Both the position numbers and the translations under genes were made by a program. From contig CAJUDA010000021.1 of the NCBI GenBank assembly GCA_910584875.1, positions 1-55,844 on the forward strand: a stretch of 55,844 nucleotides of DNA, in the 5' to 3' direction. Source of the stretch: an uncultured Eubacterium sp. (lineage in GTDB: Bacteria > Bacillota > Clostridia > Lachnospirales > Lachnospiraceae). Positions 24,796 through 32,663 of this stretch are shown here, piece by piece (the stretch's first letter is position 1; every line of letters starts with the position of its first letter). The notes under the pieces were generated by a model. The model saw only the letters and a list, made by a program, of their open reading frames with translations, was not told the origin of the DNA and did not search any database.

Positions 24796-27066
24796 ATGAG
24801 AAATATCATCAATATAAATAAAAACTGGAAATTCATACAGAAGGATGCCGGGTTACCGGAGACATTTCCTGATGATTGGGATACTGTCGATCTGCCGCAT
24901 ACATGGAATGCCGTAGACGGGCATGATGGAAATGGCAGATATGACAGGGGCTGCTACTGGTATGCCAGAATTTTTGAGACCCCTAAACAGCCTCTGCCCG
25001 GCGGTCGTGTGTACCTTGATATTCCGGCGGCGGGGCAGCAGGCAAGCGTGTATGTAAATGGAAAAGGTGTCTGTTATCATGAGGGTGGTTACTCGACATT
25101 TCGTGTGGATATCACGGATGAGTGCAGGAAGCATGGAGATAATCTGCTCGTCATTGCCTGCAGTAATGAAAACAAGAGCAGCGTCTACCCACAGTCTGCT
25201 GACTTTACATTTTATGGCGGTCTTTACCGGGGGGTAAATCTGATCAGTGTGCCACACGTCCATTTTGAACTGGAACACTGGGGAACCAGCGGATTGAAAG
25301 TTACAGCTTTTCCGGCGGATTGCGGCGGCGCTGAATTTGCACTGGAATCAGAGGTCAGGGATGCAGATGAGAACTTCACTGTTATGTACCGGATCTGCGA
25401 TGCTGATGGAAGAGAAGTGGCGGGCGCGGTGCGCCCGGCGAATAGCACCGCAGTGAAGCTATATGTGCCGGAAGTCACACTATGGGATTGTGAAAATCCG
25501 TATTTGTATACGGTTACGGCGACGCTGCAGAGACGTAATGAAGCATATGATGAGGTGTCGGCGCGGGTCGGTGTCAGGAGTTTTTCCTGCGACCCGGACA
25601 AGGGATTTATCCTCAATGGGATCCCGACTCCGTTGCGGGGCGTCAGCCGGCATCAGGATAAATTGTATAAAGGGAATGCTCTGACAAGGGAGGATCATTA
25701 TCAGGATGCACGGATCATCAAAGAGCTGGGAGCAAATACGATCAGGCTGGCGCATTACCAGCATTCCCAGGATTTCTATGATGCCTGTGATGAGTTGGGC
25801 TTCATTGTCTGGGCGGAGATTCCCTTTATCAGTGTAATGAATGAGGATCCGGCGGCACATGAAAACTGCATTACACAGCTCAAAGAGCTGGTGATCCAGA
25901 ACCGTAACCATCCCAGTATCTGTTTCTGGGGTATCTCCAATGAGATCCTGATCGGCGGGATTTCAGAAAAACTAGTAGAAAATCATAAGGAACTCAATGC
26001 CTTGTGTAAAAAACTGGATCCAACGCGCCTGACGACGATCGCCCATGTCTCGATGACGCCGCTCGACAGTCCGCTGCACGGCATCACCGATGTAGAGAGC
26101 TACAATCATTACTTTGGATGGTATGGTCAGAAGATGGAAGACAACGGACCCTGGCTGGATCATTTTCATGAGGTGCACCCGGAGGTCTGTCTCGGTCTGT
26201 CAGAATATGGCTGTGAGGGGATCATTACCTATCATGGTCCCGAACCGGCGTGCAAGGATTACAGTGAAGAATACCAGGCGCTTTATCATGAGCATATGGC
26301 AAAGGTCCTGAGCGAACGTCCCTGGATCTGGTCGAGCCATGTGTGGAATATGTTTGATTTTGGCTGTGCCGCGAGAAACGAGGGCGGTGTGTCAGGGAGA
26401 AATAATAAGGGACTTGTTACGATGGACCGCAGGACAAAAAAGGACAGCTATTATATTTACAAAGCATACTGGAACCGTGAGCCGATGGTTCACCTTTGTG
26501 GGCGCCGCTATGCGCAGAGAGCAGGAGAGACGACAGAGATCCGGGTGTATTCCAATCAGCCGGAAGTATCCCTTTTCCTGAACGGAGAGCTGGCGGGTGT
26601 ACAGAGTGCGGACAAAGTATTCGTATTCCGCGCTGCCCTGAAAAAAGGATTCAATACGATACTTGCCGTGGCAGGTGACTGCCGGGACAGCATGACGATT
26701 GAAAGAATGGAGAAAGAACCGGAAATCTATGTGCTGCCAGAGGTGAATGAGCGTGCGGAAGGCGTCGCCAACTGGTTCAGTCTGATGGGGGATCTGGATC
26801 TGAAGGCGCCGATGGAGTTTCCGGAGGGGAAATATAATATCCGGTGTAAACTGGAGGATATTGCAAAATCATCAGAGGCGATGGAGGTTACGGCAAAGGC
26901 GGTGAAGCTGGCGACAAACTTCGAGCTTGCTCCGGGTGCCGGGATGTGGGATATGATGAAATCCATGACGCCGGAAGCCATGGTGAAAATGGCGGGGAGC
27001 ATGATGCCGGATGGGTTTGCCGAGAGCCTCAACGCTCAGCTGATCCAGATAGACAAAGTGGAGTGA
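24796..27066 (+). CDS. Glycoside hydrolase family 2 enzyme (beta-galactosidase/beta-glucuronidase type)
   Basis: A 756-aa cytoplasmic exo-glycosidase. The N-terminal jelly-roll and Ig-like domains cover about 1-265, the TIM barrel about 266-560, and extra C-terminal Ig-like domains the rest. The acid/base is E383 (FWGISNEI) and the nucleophile E470 (LGLSEYGCEG). NNKGLVTMDRRTKK near 540 contains an N-x-K-G element. In beta-glucuronidases this binds the carboxylate, but a similar element occurs in some galactosidases, so the sugar is uncertain. ATG 24796 fits GGAGG. There is no signal peptide. It lies 3.3 kb before the uronate operon, and glucuronide cleavage would fit that context. A length of 756 aa is long for GUS. 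Confidence 0.85.
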   Translation: MRNIININKNWKFIQKDAGLPETFPDDWDTVDLPHTWNAVDGHDGNGRYDRGCYWYARIFETPKQPLPGGRVYLDIPAAGQQASVYVNGKGVCYHEGGYSTFRVDITDECRKHGDNLLVIACSNENKSSVYPQSADFTFYGGLYRGVNLISVPHVHFELEHWGTSGLKVTAFPADCGGAEFALESEVRDADENFTVMYRICDADGREVAGAVRPANSTAVKLYVPEVTLWDCENPYLYTVTATLQRRNEAYDEVSARVGVRSFSCDPDKGFILNGIPTPLRGVSRHQDKLYKGNALTREDHYQDARIIKELGANTIRLAHYQHSQDFYDACDELGFIVWAEIPFISVMNEDPAAHENCITQLKELVIQNRNHPSICFWGISNEILIGGISEKLVENHKELNALCKKLDPTRLTTIAHVSMTPLDSPLHGITDVESYNHYFGWYGQKMEDNGPWLDHFHEVHPEVCLGLSEYGCEGIITYHGPEPACKDYSEEYQALYHEHMAKVLSERPWIWSSHVWNMFDFGCAARNEGGVSGRNNKGLVTMDRRTKKDSYYIYKAYWNREPMVHLCGRRYAQRAGETTEIRVYSNQPEVSLFLNGELAGVQSADKVFVFRAALKKGFNTILAVAGDCRDSMTIERMEKEPEIYVLPEVNERAEGVANWFSLMGDLDLKAPMEFPEGKYNIRCKLEDIAKSSEAMEVTAKAVKLATNFELAPGAGMWDMMKSMTPEAMVKMAGSMMPDGFAESLNAQLIQIDKVE

Positions 27067-27068
27067 GA

Positions 27069-28319
27069 CTAATTCCAGTTTATCCGGTTTTTAAAAATGA
27101 TTTTTACCGGTCCTTTCCGGATCGTCCCTATTTCATAACAGTCATGAAACCGGTTTATGTGTTTTATGACTGTTTCTTTTTCACTCCGCGGTACAACCAG
27201 ATTAAGACCTGCACCACAATTAAAGGTGCGCAGCATTTCATCTTCACTGATATTTCCGCATTGTCTGATGTAGCGGAACAGGTTTGGTACCTTTATTGCG
27301 GAGAGGTCGATCTCTGCTGTCAGCCCGTCCGGTATGATCCGGCAGAGATTGCCTTCGATTCCGCCGCCGGTGATATGGGCCATTCCATGAAGGATATTTC
27401 TGCCAAGTAAGTTTTTTACGGCTGGATAATAGGCAGTATGTGGCTTCATGATCTGTTCGATAAAGGTCAGACCATCAATCTTATCCAGCTTGATCTGTGG
27501 CATTTTATCCATCAGCATACGGACAAGAGAATAGCCGTTTGTATGTAATCCGTTGGACGAGGCAGCTAAGACGGCGTCGCCTTCCTGAATGGCAGAGCCA
27601 TCTATGATATCTGATTTCCCGATGATACCGGCGATGCTTGCTGTGAGAACATAAATCCCGGCGTCCAGTACCAGAGGTTGTATAGAGGTTTCGCCGCCGA
27701 CCAGGGAACATTCATTATTCCGGCAGGCTTCAGATATTCCCTTTACCAGAGATTTGACGGTATCCTTTTCTGCATTTCCACAGATAATGGTGTCCAGGAC
27801 AGCTAGTGGTTTTGCACCCATCACAATAATATCATTGACCAGATGGTTGACCAGATCGTGACAGATGGATTCGGTGTAGCCGTATTCGACAGCCAGCTTT
27901 TGCTTCGAGCCAGGCTCCTCTGACTTTAATACCAGTACGGGCTTTTCAATATCCGGGAATTCAATATCGTATAATGAAGCAAACGGTCCCAGTCCATTTA
28001 GGACACGATGGTCGTTTGTTTTCAGATACTGGGACATTTCTTTTTTGATCGTATCTGTGTAGGTGATATCAATTCCCGCTTTGCTGTAGCTCAACACCTC
28101 GGAGTCTTTTTCGCTTCCGGCCAGGATGTCATCAACGGATACCTTTAATACATTGGCGAGAGAGCTTAATACTTCAATATTAGGATACGTCTGGCCATTT
28201 TCCCATTTGGACACCGCCTGATAGGAAACGTTCAATTTAGCGGCGAGCTGCTGCTGGGTCAGTCCAAGTTCTTTTCGTTTATTCATGATGAAACGACCAG
28301 TTTTTATACTGTCAGGCAT
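27069..28319 (-). CDS. XRE regulator fused to PurM-like (AIR synthetase-related) domain
   Basis: A 416-aa fusion. Residues 8-65 are an XRE helix-turn-helix (LGLTQQQLAAKLNVSYQAVSKWE). Residues about 78-416 are a nearly full PurM/AIR-synthetase fold, with landmarks LGPFASLYDI, VNDIIVMGAKPLAVLDTI, CSLVGGETSIQP, AASSNGLHTNGYSLVR and MAHITGGGIEGN. True PurM closes the imidazole ring of AIR from FGAM and ATP. Here the domain may catalyse that, act on another substrate, or serve as a nucleotide sensor for the DNA-binding part. No purine genes are next to it. AAGGAGGG precedes the ATG, and its promoter is at 28347-28376. It converges with the GH2 gene with a 2-bp gap. Confidence 0.87.
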   Translation of the reverse strand: MPDSIKTGRFIMNKRKELGLTQQQLAAKLNVSYQAVSKWENGQTYPNIEVLSSLANVLKVSVDDILAGSEKDSEVLSYSKAGIDITYTDTIKKEMSQYLKTNDHRVLNGLGPFASLYDIEFPDIEKPVLVLKSEEPGSKQKLAVEYGYTESICHDLVNHLVNDIIVMGAKPLAVLDTIICGNAEKDTVKSLVKGISEACRNNECSLVGGETSIQPLVLDAGIYVLTASIAGIIGKSDIIDGSAIQEGDAVLAASSNGLHTNGYSLVRMLMDKMPQIKLDKIDGLTFIEQIMKPHTAYYPAVKNLLGRNILHGMAHITGGGIEGNLCRIIPDGLTAEIDLSAIKVPNLFRYIRQCGNISEDEMLRTFNCGAGLNLVVPRSEKETVIKHINRFHDCYEIGTIRKGPVKIIFKNRINWN

Positions 28320-28346
28320 ATGAGATCCCTCCTTGTTTATAATTTT

Positions 28347-28376
28347 ATCATACCTTATATTCCTTCATTTCATCAA
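28347..28376 (-). promoter_or_regulatory. Promoter of the XRE-PurM gene
   Basis: On the minus strand TTGATG (28376-28371), an 18-bp spacer and TATGAT (28352-28347), about 28 bp upstream of the start codon. Confidence 0.5.
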
Positions 28377-28414
28377 TAACCAGATAAGAGAATTAATGGA
28401 AAGGATTCAACTGC

Positions 28415-28443
28415 TTGTTGAAACTGGATTATGGTGGTATACT
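28415..28443 (+). promoter_or_regulatory. Promoter of the small gene at 28488
   Basis: TTGTTG (28415-28420), a 17-bp spacer and TATACT (28438-28443), 44 bp before the start codon. It is divergent from the XRE-PurM promoter, only 38 bp away, so one regulator could act on both. Confidence 0.55.
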
Positions 28444-28487
28444 GTATTTGCACCACACGGCTAACTTGATTTATGGAGAGTGATGAT

Positions 28488-28745
28488 ATGGAAAAATTGA
28501 TGTTAAGTGCAGACGGAGATGTTGGATTGTATGAGGTTGACAAACAAATATTAGATCATTTTGATGATCTGATTGAACAGTTTTATCAATGGAAGAAAAC
28601 AAATTGTTATGATGAACAGTTATTTGTTAAATTCTTGCGTCAGAAGTATGGAACCAAGGCAATAAGACTGATAGAAAATTTAGGATTGGTTCCCTATGAC
28701 AGCGCATCGAAAGACTACGAAAAGATAAAATGGTATAATTTCTAG
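28488..28745 (+). CDS. Small uncharacterised protein, 85 aa
   Basis: An acidic cytoplasmic protein with mostly helical character (DKQILDHFDDLIEQFYQWKK) and no recognised domain. ATG 28488 follows GGAGAG; an in-frame ATG at 28473 overlaps that site. It has a plausible promoter of its own and is convergent with the AAA ATPase gene, overlapping it by 4 bp. The function is unknown. Confidence 0.6.
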   Translation: MEKLMLSADGDVGLYEVDKQILDHFDDLIEQFYQWKKTNCYDEQLFVKFLRQKYGTKAIRLIENLGLVPYDSASKDYEKIKWYNF

Positions 28746-30145
28746 TCGGACGTAAGTTTCTTTAAAAGATCCCTGTACGGCACCAGTGTCACGTTTCCTG
28801 CCTTCCTGGCAGCTTCCACACAACCATCCGTAAATCCTCTTTTTGCAAATAGAAATAAATGTATTTTCCGATAATGAAAGATCTGGCATCTCTTTGTCAG
28901 AGTTTCTAAAACACCCGTATCAATATTTTCATTTGTCCATTTGCATTCTCCAAACAATGCGGTATCCTTGTCTTCCTCGCCCATAATGTCGATTTCTGTC
29001 TGGCTATGGGTGGCGGGATCCGTCCCCCACCAATGTCCCAGATCTTTAAATTCCACAGGGGCTTCACCGATAAGTAACAGTTTCCAGAGATACTGCTTAC
29101 ATATTTCTTCAAAAACTTTTCCCATATAGTCACAGAGGTATGGTTCGATTCGTTTATAGACCAAATCAGCAGCGCCACGGGCAATGATTGAACTATTCCC
29201 CGGTACAAACCGATACCAGAACCGGAACATATTATCATCAATAGTGTAAATAGACTTGCGGGATGTTTTGATGCCATAAGGTGTTTCCTTTTGAATGAGT
29301 CCCAGTGCGATAAGATTTTTTAAATAAGCGGCACAAACGCTGGTTTCTTCGCCGACTTTTGTGGCGATTTCTGCCATGCGGGAAGCGCCGGAGGCAATGG
29401 CTGTAATAATGGCGTTATAAAGTGCGGGTTCCCGTACTTCCTGCTTAAGTAAATTTTCAGGCTCTTCAAAAAGAGCGGATGTGGGATTCAGAAATGTATT
29501 CTTAATATTTTCCTCAATGCTTATTCTGTCATTCATTTGCAACAAATATTGTGGTGTTCCTCCCACCATGCCATAAATAACTGCTTTGTCTTCACCGGAA
29601 AATTTTTTAAAATAACGGCATGTATCGGCAAAATCAAAGGGCAATAGTTTCATTTGTGATGTTCTCCTGCCATATAGAGGGGCTTTATAGGCAAGTACAT
29701 GATCTTCCATATAAGACATGGAAGAGCCACAAAGGATCAGCATCAATCGGGAGCTGTCTTTGTATTGATCAATAAGAAGCTGTAAAGTGGAAGCAAGACT
29801 CCTGGAAGAACGTGCCACATAGGGATATTCATCGATCACCAAAATCAGTCTTTCACGCTCTGCCAGCTGAAAAACATATTCTAATGCAGCCTGAAATGAG
29901 ACAAAAGCCGTCCCGGTCGGAATATCTGTCCCTGATTCCATAATATTTTTGCTGAAATTTTCCAGATTTTGTTTTTCATTGCTCTCTACACCCATAAAAT
30001 AGATTGCTTTTTTATCACAGATAAACTGATTAATAAGTGCCGTTTTTCCCACACGGCGGCGGCCATAGATGACGGTAAATTCAAAGCGGTCCGATGCATA
30101 TAACTGGTTAAGGGATGCCAGTTCACGATCTCTGCCAATAAACAT
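28742..30145 (-). CDS. AAA ATPase of the archaeal-type/DUF234 family
   Basis: A 467-aa STAND-like ATPase. Walker A is GRRRVGKT (28-35), Walker B LILVIDEYPYVA (100-111), followed by GSSMSYME and LYGRRTSQMKLLPF (sensor region). A winged-helix segment at about 255-310 precedes the DUF234 C-terminal domain (about 330-460), which includes a PD-(D/E)XK-like EIDIMG...LFGECKW pattern. ATG 30145 is chosen because GGAGG lies just upstream. These proteins are common in gut anaerobes and archaea. Their function is unknown, though the nuclease-like C terminus suggests a DNA-related or defence role. It is transcribed away from the uronate operon, with a strong promoter at 30174-30202. Confidence 0.85.
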   Translation of the reverse strand: MFIGRDRELASLNQLYASDRFEFTVIYGRRRVGKTALINQFICDKKAIYFMGVESNEKQNLENFSKNIMESGTDIPTGTAFVSFQAALEYVFQLAERERLILVIDEYPYVARSSRSLASTLQLLIDQYKDSSRLMLILCGSSMSYMEDHVLAYKAPLYGRRTSQMKLLPFDFADTCRYFKKFSGEDKAVIYGMVGGTPQYLLQMNDRISIEENIKNTFLNPTSALFEEPENLLKQEVREPALYNAIITAIASGASRMAEIATKVGEETSVCAAYLKNLIALGLIQKETPYGIKTSRKSIYTIDDNMFRFWYRFVPGNSSIIARGAADLVYKRIEPYLCDYMGKVFEEICKQYLWKLLLIGEAPVEFKDLGHWWGTDPATHSQTEIDIMGEEDKDTALFGECKWTNENIDTGVLETLTKRCQIFHYRKIHLFLFAKRGFTDGCVEAARKAGNVTLVPYRDLLKKLTSD

Positions 30146-30173
30146 AATCTTACCTCCATTCAACTATATTTCT

Positions 30174-30202
30174 ACTATATCATGTTTTTGTTATTTAGTC
30201 AA
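30174..30202 (-). promoter_or_regulatory. Promoter of the AAA ATPase gene
   Basis: On the minus strand TTGACT (30202-30197), a 17-bp spacer and TATAGT (30179-30174). The phased ATTACTAAA repeats begin 7 bp upstream of its -35. Confidence 0.7.
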
Positions 30203-30208
30203 ACTTAA

Positions 30209-30274
30209 ATTACTAAAATATAAATTACTAAACTTAACATTACTAAATTTTATATGAGTAATTGTATTACTAAT
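30209..30274. repeat. Phased ATTACTAAA direct repeats (iteron-like)
   Basis: ATTACTAAA occurs at 30209-30217, 30224-30232 and 30239-30247, an exact 15-bp period, with a variant ATTACTAAT at 30266-30274. The array lies between two divergent promoters (ATPase and uronate operon) and looks like a cooperative regulator-binding site. The spacing is not that of LytTR sites, and the units are too short for CRISPR. Confidence 0.65.
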
Positions 30275-30403
30275 GATAAAATATTTTTAGATCATTTCCA
30301 TCTTAATGAAAAAATTTCTATCAGAGTATACTATTTCCGTATTGAGCCATACTATTTCTAACTTGAAAGAAAACAAGTAAGAAATAAGGAAAAGGTGAAA
30401 AGC

Positions 30404-31819
30404 ATGAATACAAATTCGACAACAAAATCCTCTTCTGTCCGTCCGTTCGGGATGAAGGACAAACTGGGATATATGTTTGGTGATTTTGGTAATGATTTTA
30501 CATTTATATTATCTTCCAGTTTTATGTTGAAGTTTTATACGGATGTAATGGGTATTTCAGCAGCAGTAGTAGGCCTGCTGATGATGGCGGCGCGTTTTGT
30601 GGATGCCGTCACAGATGTGACGATGGGGCAGATCGTAGACCGTTCCAGACCGACAAAAGACGGCAAATTTCGACCGTGGATCAAACGGATGTGCGGTCCG
30701 GTGGCGATCGCCTCCTTTTTGATCTATCAGTCCGGGTTCTCCGGTATGCCGTATGGATTTAAGGTTGTCTGGATGGTCGTCACATATATTTTGTGGGGTT
30801 CCATTTTTTACACTTCCATCAATATACCGTATGGTTCTATGGCTTCTGCGATCTCACCAGAGCCAAAAGACCGTGCGGAGCTTTCCACCTGGCGAACGAT
30901 CGGTGCGACGCTGGCGGGGCTGATTATCGGGGCGGGTACGCCGATCTTTGCCTATATTACAGTAAAGGGAAATACGGTGCTTTCGGGTCCCCGGATGACG
31001 GTGATCGCAGGTATATTCAGTATTCTGGCGATCATATGTTATTTTCTCTGTTTCAATCTTGTGCGGGAACGTGTGGAAGTTCCGGCAAATAATGAAAAAC
31101 TAAATGTTGCGAAATTATTTAAAAATCTGTTTACAAACCGGGCACTGCTGGGAATCATCGCTGCAGCGATCGCTCTGTTGCTCGCCATGCTTACCATGCA
31201 GGGAATGGCGGGATATGTATTTCCCAATTTTTATGGGAGCAGTGCGGCGCAATCCGCCTCGTCCTTTACCAGTTCAATCGCCGTGCTGGCGATCTGCGCT
31301 CCTTTTGCCGTAAAACTTTCCACAAAATTTGGCAAAAAAGAGCTTTCCGTATTTTCCTGTCTGATTTCGGCGGTCATATTTATTGCCTGTCTCATTGTTC
31401 ATCCGGCAAATCCATATGTCTATGTTGGTTTCTTCACGGTAGCATATATCGGACTGGGCTTCTTTAATACGATCGTGTGGGCGATGATCACGGATGTGAT
31501 CGACGATGCCGAGGTAAAAAACGGAGTCCGGGAAGATGGCACAATATATTCTGTGTATTCCTTTGCCCGGAAACTCGGACAGGCATTGTCATCCGGGCTG
31601 GTAGGATCCCTGCTCTCCCTGATCGGTTATACCCAGGCGACAGCGTTTGAACCAGACGTAACGGAGGGCATCTTTAAGTTGTCCTGTATAGCTCCCGCGA
31701 TTGGTTTTGTACTGGTGGCGGTCTGCCTGCAGTTTATCTATCCCCTGAACCGGAGAAGAGTAGAAGAAAATGTGGCAGAGCTGGCACGCAGGCATCAAGG
31801 AGTGAAGGATGGAAAATAG
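30404..31819 (+). CDS. GPH-family glycoside/uronide:cation symporter (MelB/UidB-like)
   Basis: A 471-aa membrane transporter with about 12 helices. Family marks are KLGYMFGDFGND (start), VDAVTDVTMGQIVDRSRPTKDGKFRPWI (MelB-type loop 2-3), and IDDAEVKNGVREDGTIYSVYSFARKLGQALS near the end. ATG 30404 is preferred over the upstream GTG by spacing to AAGGAAAAGG. The downstream genes all serve glucuronate breakdown, so the likely substrates are glucuronides or oligosaccharides with uronic acid taken up with H+ or Na+. It is the first gene of the operon, and the next gene overlaps it by 11 bp. Confidence 0.9.
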   Translation: MNTNSTTKSSSVRPFGMKDKLGYMFGDFGNDFTFILSSSFMLKFYTDVMGISAAVVGLLMMAARFVDAVTDVTMGQIVDRSRPTKDGKFRPWIKRMCGPVAIASFLIYQSGFSGMPYGFKVVWMVVTYILWGSIFYTSINIPYGSMASAISPEPKDRAELSTWRTIGATLAGLIIGAGTPIFAYITVKGNTVLSGPRMTVIAGIFSILAIICYFLCFNLVRERVEVPANNEKLNVAKLFKNLFTNRALLGIIAAAIALLLAMLTMQGMAGYVFPNFYGSSAAQSASSFTSSIAVLAICAPFAVKLSTKFGKKELSVFSCLISAVIFIACLIVHPANPYVYVGFFTVAYIGLGFFNTIVWAMITDVIDDAEVKNGVREDGTIYSVYSFARKLGQALSSGLVGSLLSLIGYTQATAFEPDVTEGIFKLSCIAPAIGFVLVAVCLQFIYPLNRRRVEENVAELARRHQGVKDGK

Positions 31820-32660
31820 AGGATCAGGTCAGTTTAAGAGGCAAAAAGATTTTCTCGTCTGTGTGGACAGCGACGGCTGTGCCATGGATACGATGAACAG
31901 TAAGCATTTTTATTGTTTCGGACCATGTATGGTGCGGGAATGGGGACTGGAGAGGTGGCAGGACGAGATCCTTCCCCGGTGGAATGAAATCAATCTCTAT
32001 AGCATGACAAGAGGCATCAACCGTTTTAAAGGTCTGGTGAAGGCATTGCGGGAGATCCATGATCAGTGTACCCCGATCGCTGAACTACCAGTGCTGGAGA
32101 AGTGGGTCCGGACGACTCCGGAGCTGTCCAATGCAGCGCTTAAGCGTGTTATCAGAGAGAACGACAGCAGCTGTCTGCGGAAGGCGCTTGCCTGGAGTGA
32201 GGCAGTGAACAAGGCGGTGGAAACGCTGCCGGAAGAGAAGGTCCATCCCTTTGCCGGAGTACGGGACGCATTGACAGAGGCACATAAATGCGCAGATGTG
32301 GCAGTGGTGTCCAGTGCAAACCGGGAAGCGGTTCTGAATGAATGGGAGAAATATCATCTGCTGGAGCACACGGATGTGGTGATGGCGCAGGACGCTGGCA
32401 GTAAGGCGTTCTGCATCGGCAGTCTGCTGGAACAGGGATATGCACCGGATCAGGTACTGATGTGCGGCGATGCAGTGGGAGATCTGGAGGCGGCAGAAAA
32501 AAACGGAGTATATTTTTATCCGGTACTGGTGCGTCACGAAGATAACAGCTGGAAAGAATTTGTGCCAGACGCACTGCCGCACCTGCTGGCGGGAACCTAT
32601 CGAGGCAGATATCAGCAGGAGCTGATAGAAAAATTCTTAAATAACCTGAATGGGAGGTAG
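31809..32660 (+). CDS. HAD-family hydrolase
   Basis: A 283-aa HAD phosphatase-like protein. Motif I is LVCVDSDGCAMD (D20, D22), motif II AVVSSANRE, a lysine follows near AQDAGSKAF, and motif IV is MCGDAVGDLEAA. The helical cap (about 30-145) is larger than in small HADs. The start overlaps the transporter stop by 11 bp, and the GH3 gene begins 3 bp after its end, so translation is coupled. In this operon it could dephosphorylate a sugar or a side product. The substrate is not predictable. Confidence 0.82.
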   Translation: MENRGSGQFKRQKDFLVCVDSDGCAMDTMNSKHFYCFGPCMVREWGLERWQDEILPRWNEINLYSMTRGINRFKGLVKALREIHDQCTPIAELPVLEKWVRTTPELSNAALKRVIRENDSSCLRKALAWSEAVNKAVETLPEEKVHPFAGVRDALTEAHKCADVAVVSSANREAVLNEWEKYHLLEHTDVVMAQDAGSKAFCIGSLLEQGYAPDQVLMCGDAVGDLEAAEKNGVYFYPVLVRHEDNSWKEFVPDALPHLLAGTYRGRYQQELIEKFLNNLNGR

Positions 32661-32663
32661 AAC

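Noticed and set aside
30209..30274. CRISPR array
   Set aside because: The repeats are 9 bp with 6-bp gaps and no cas genes are present; the layout is that of a regulator site.
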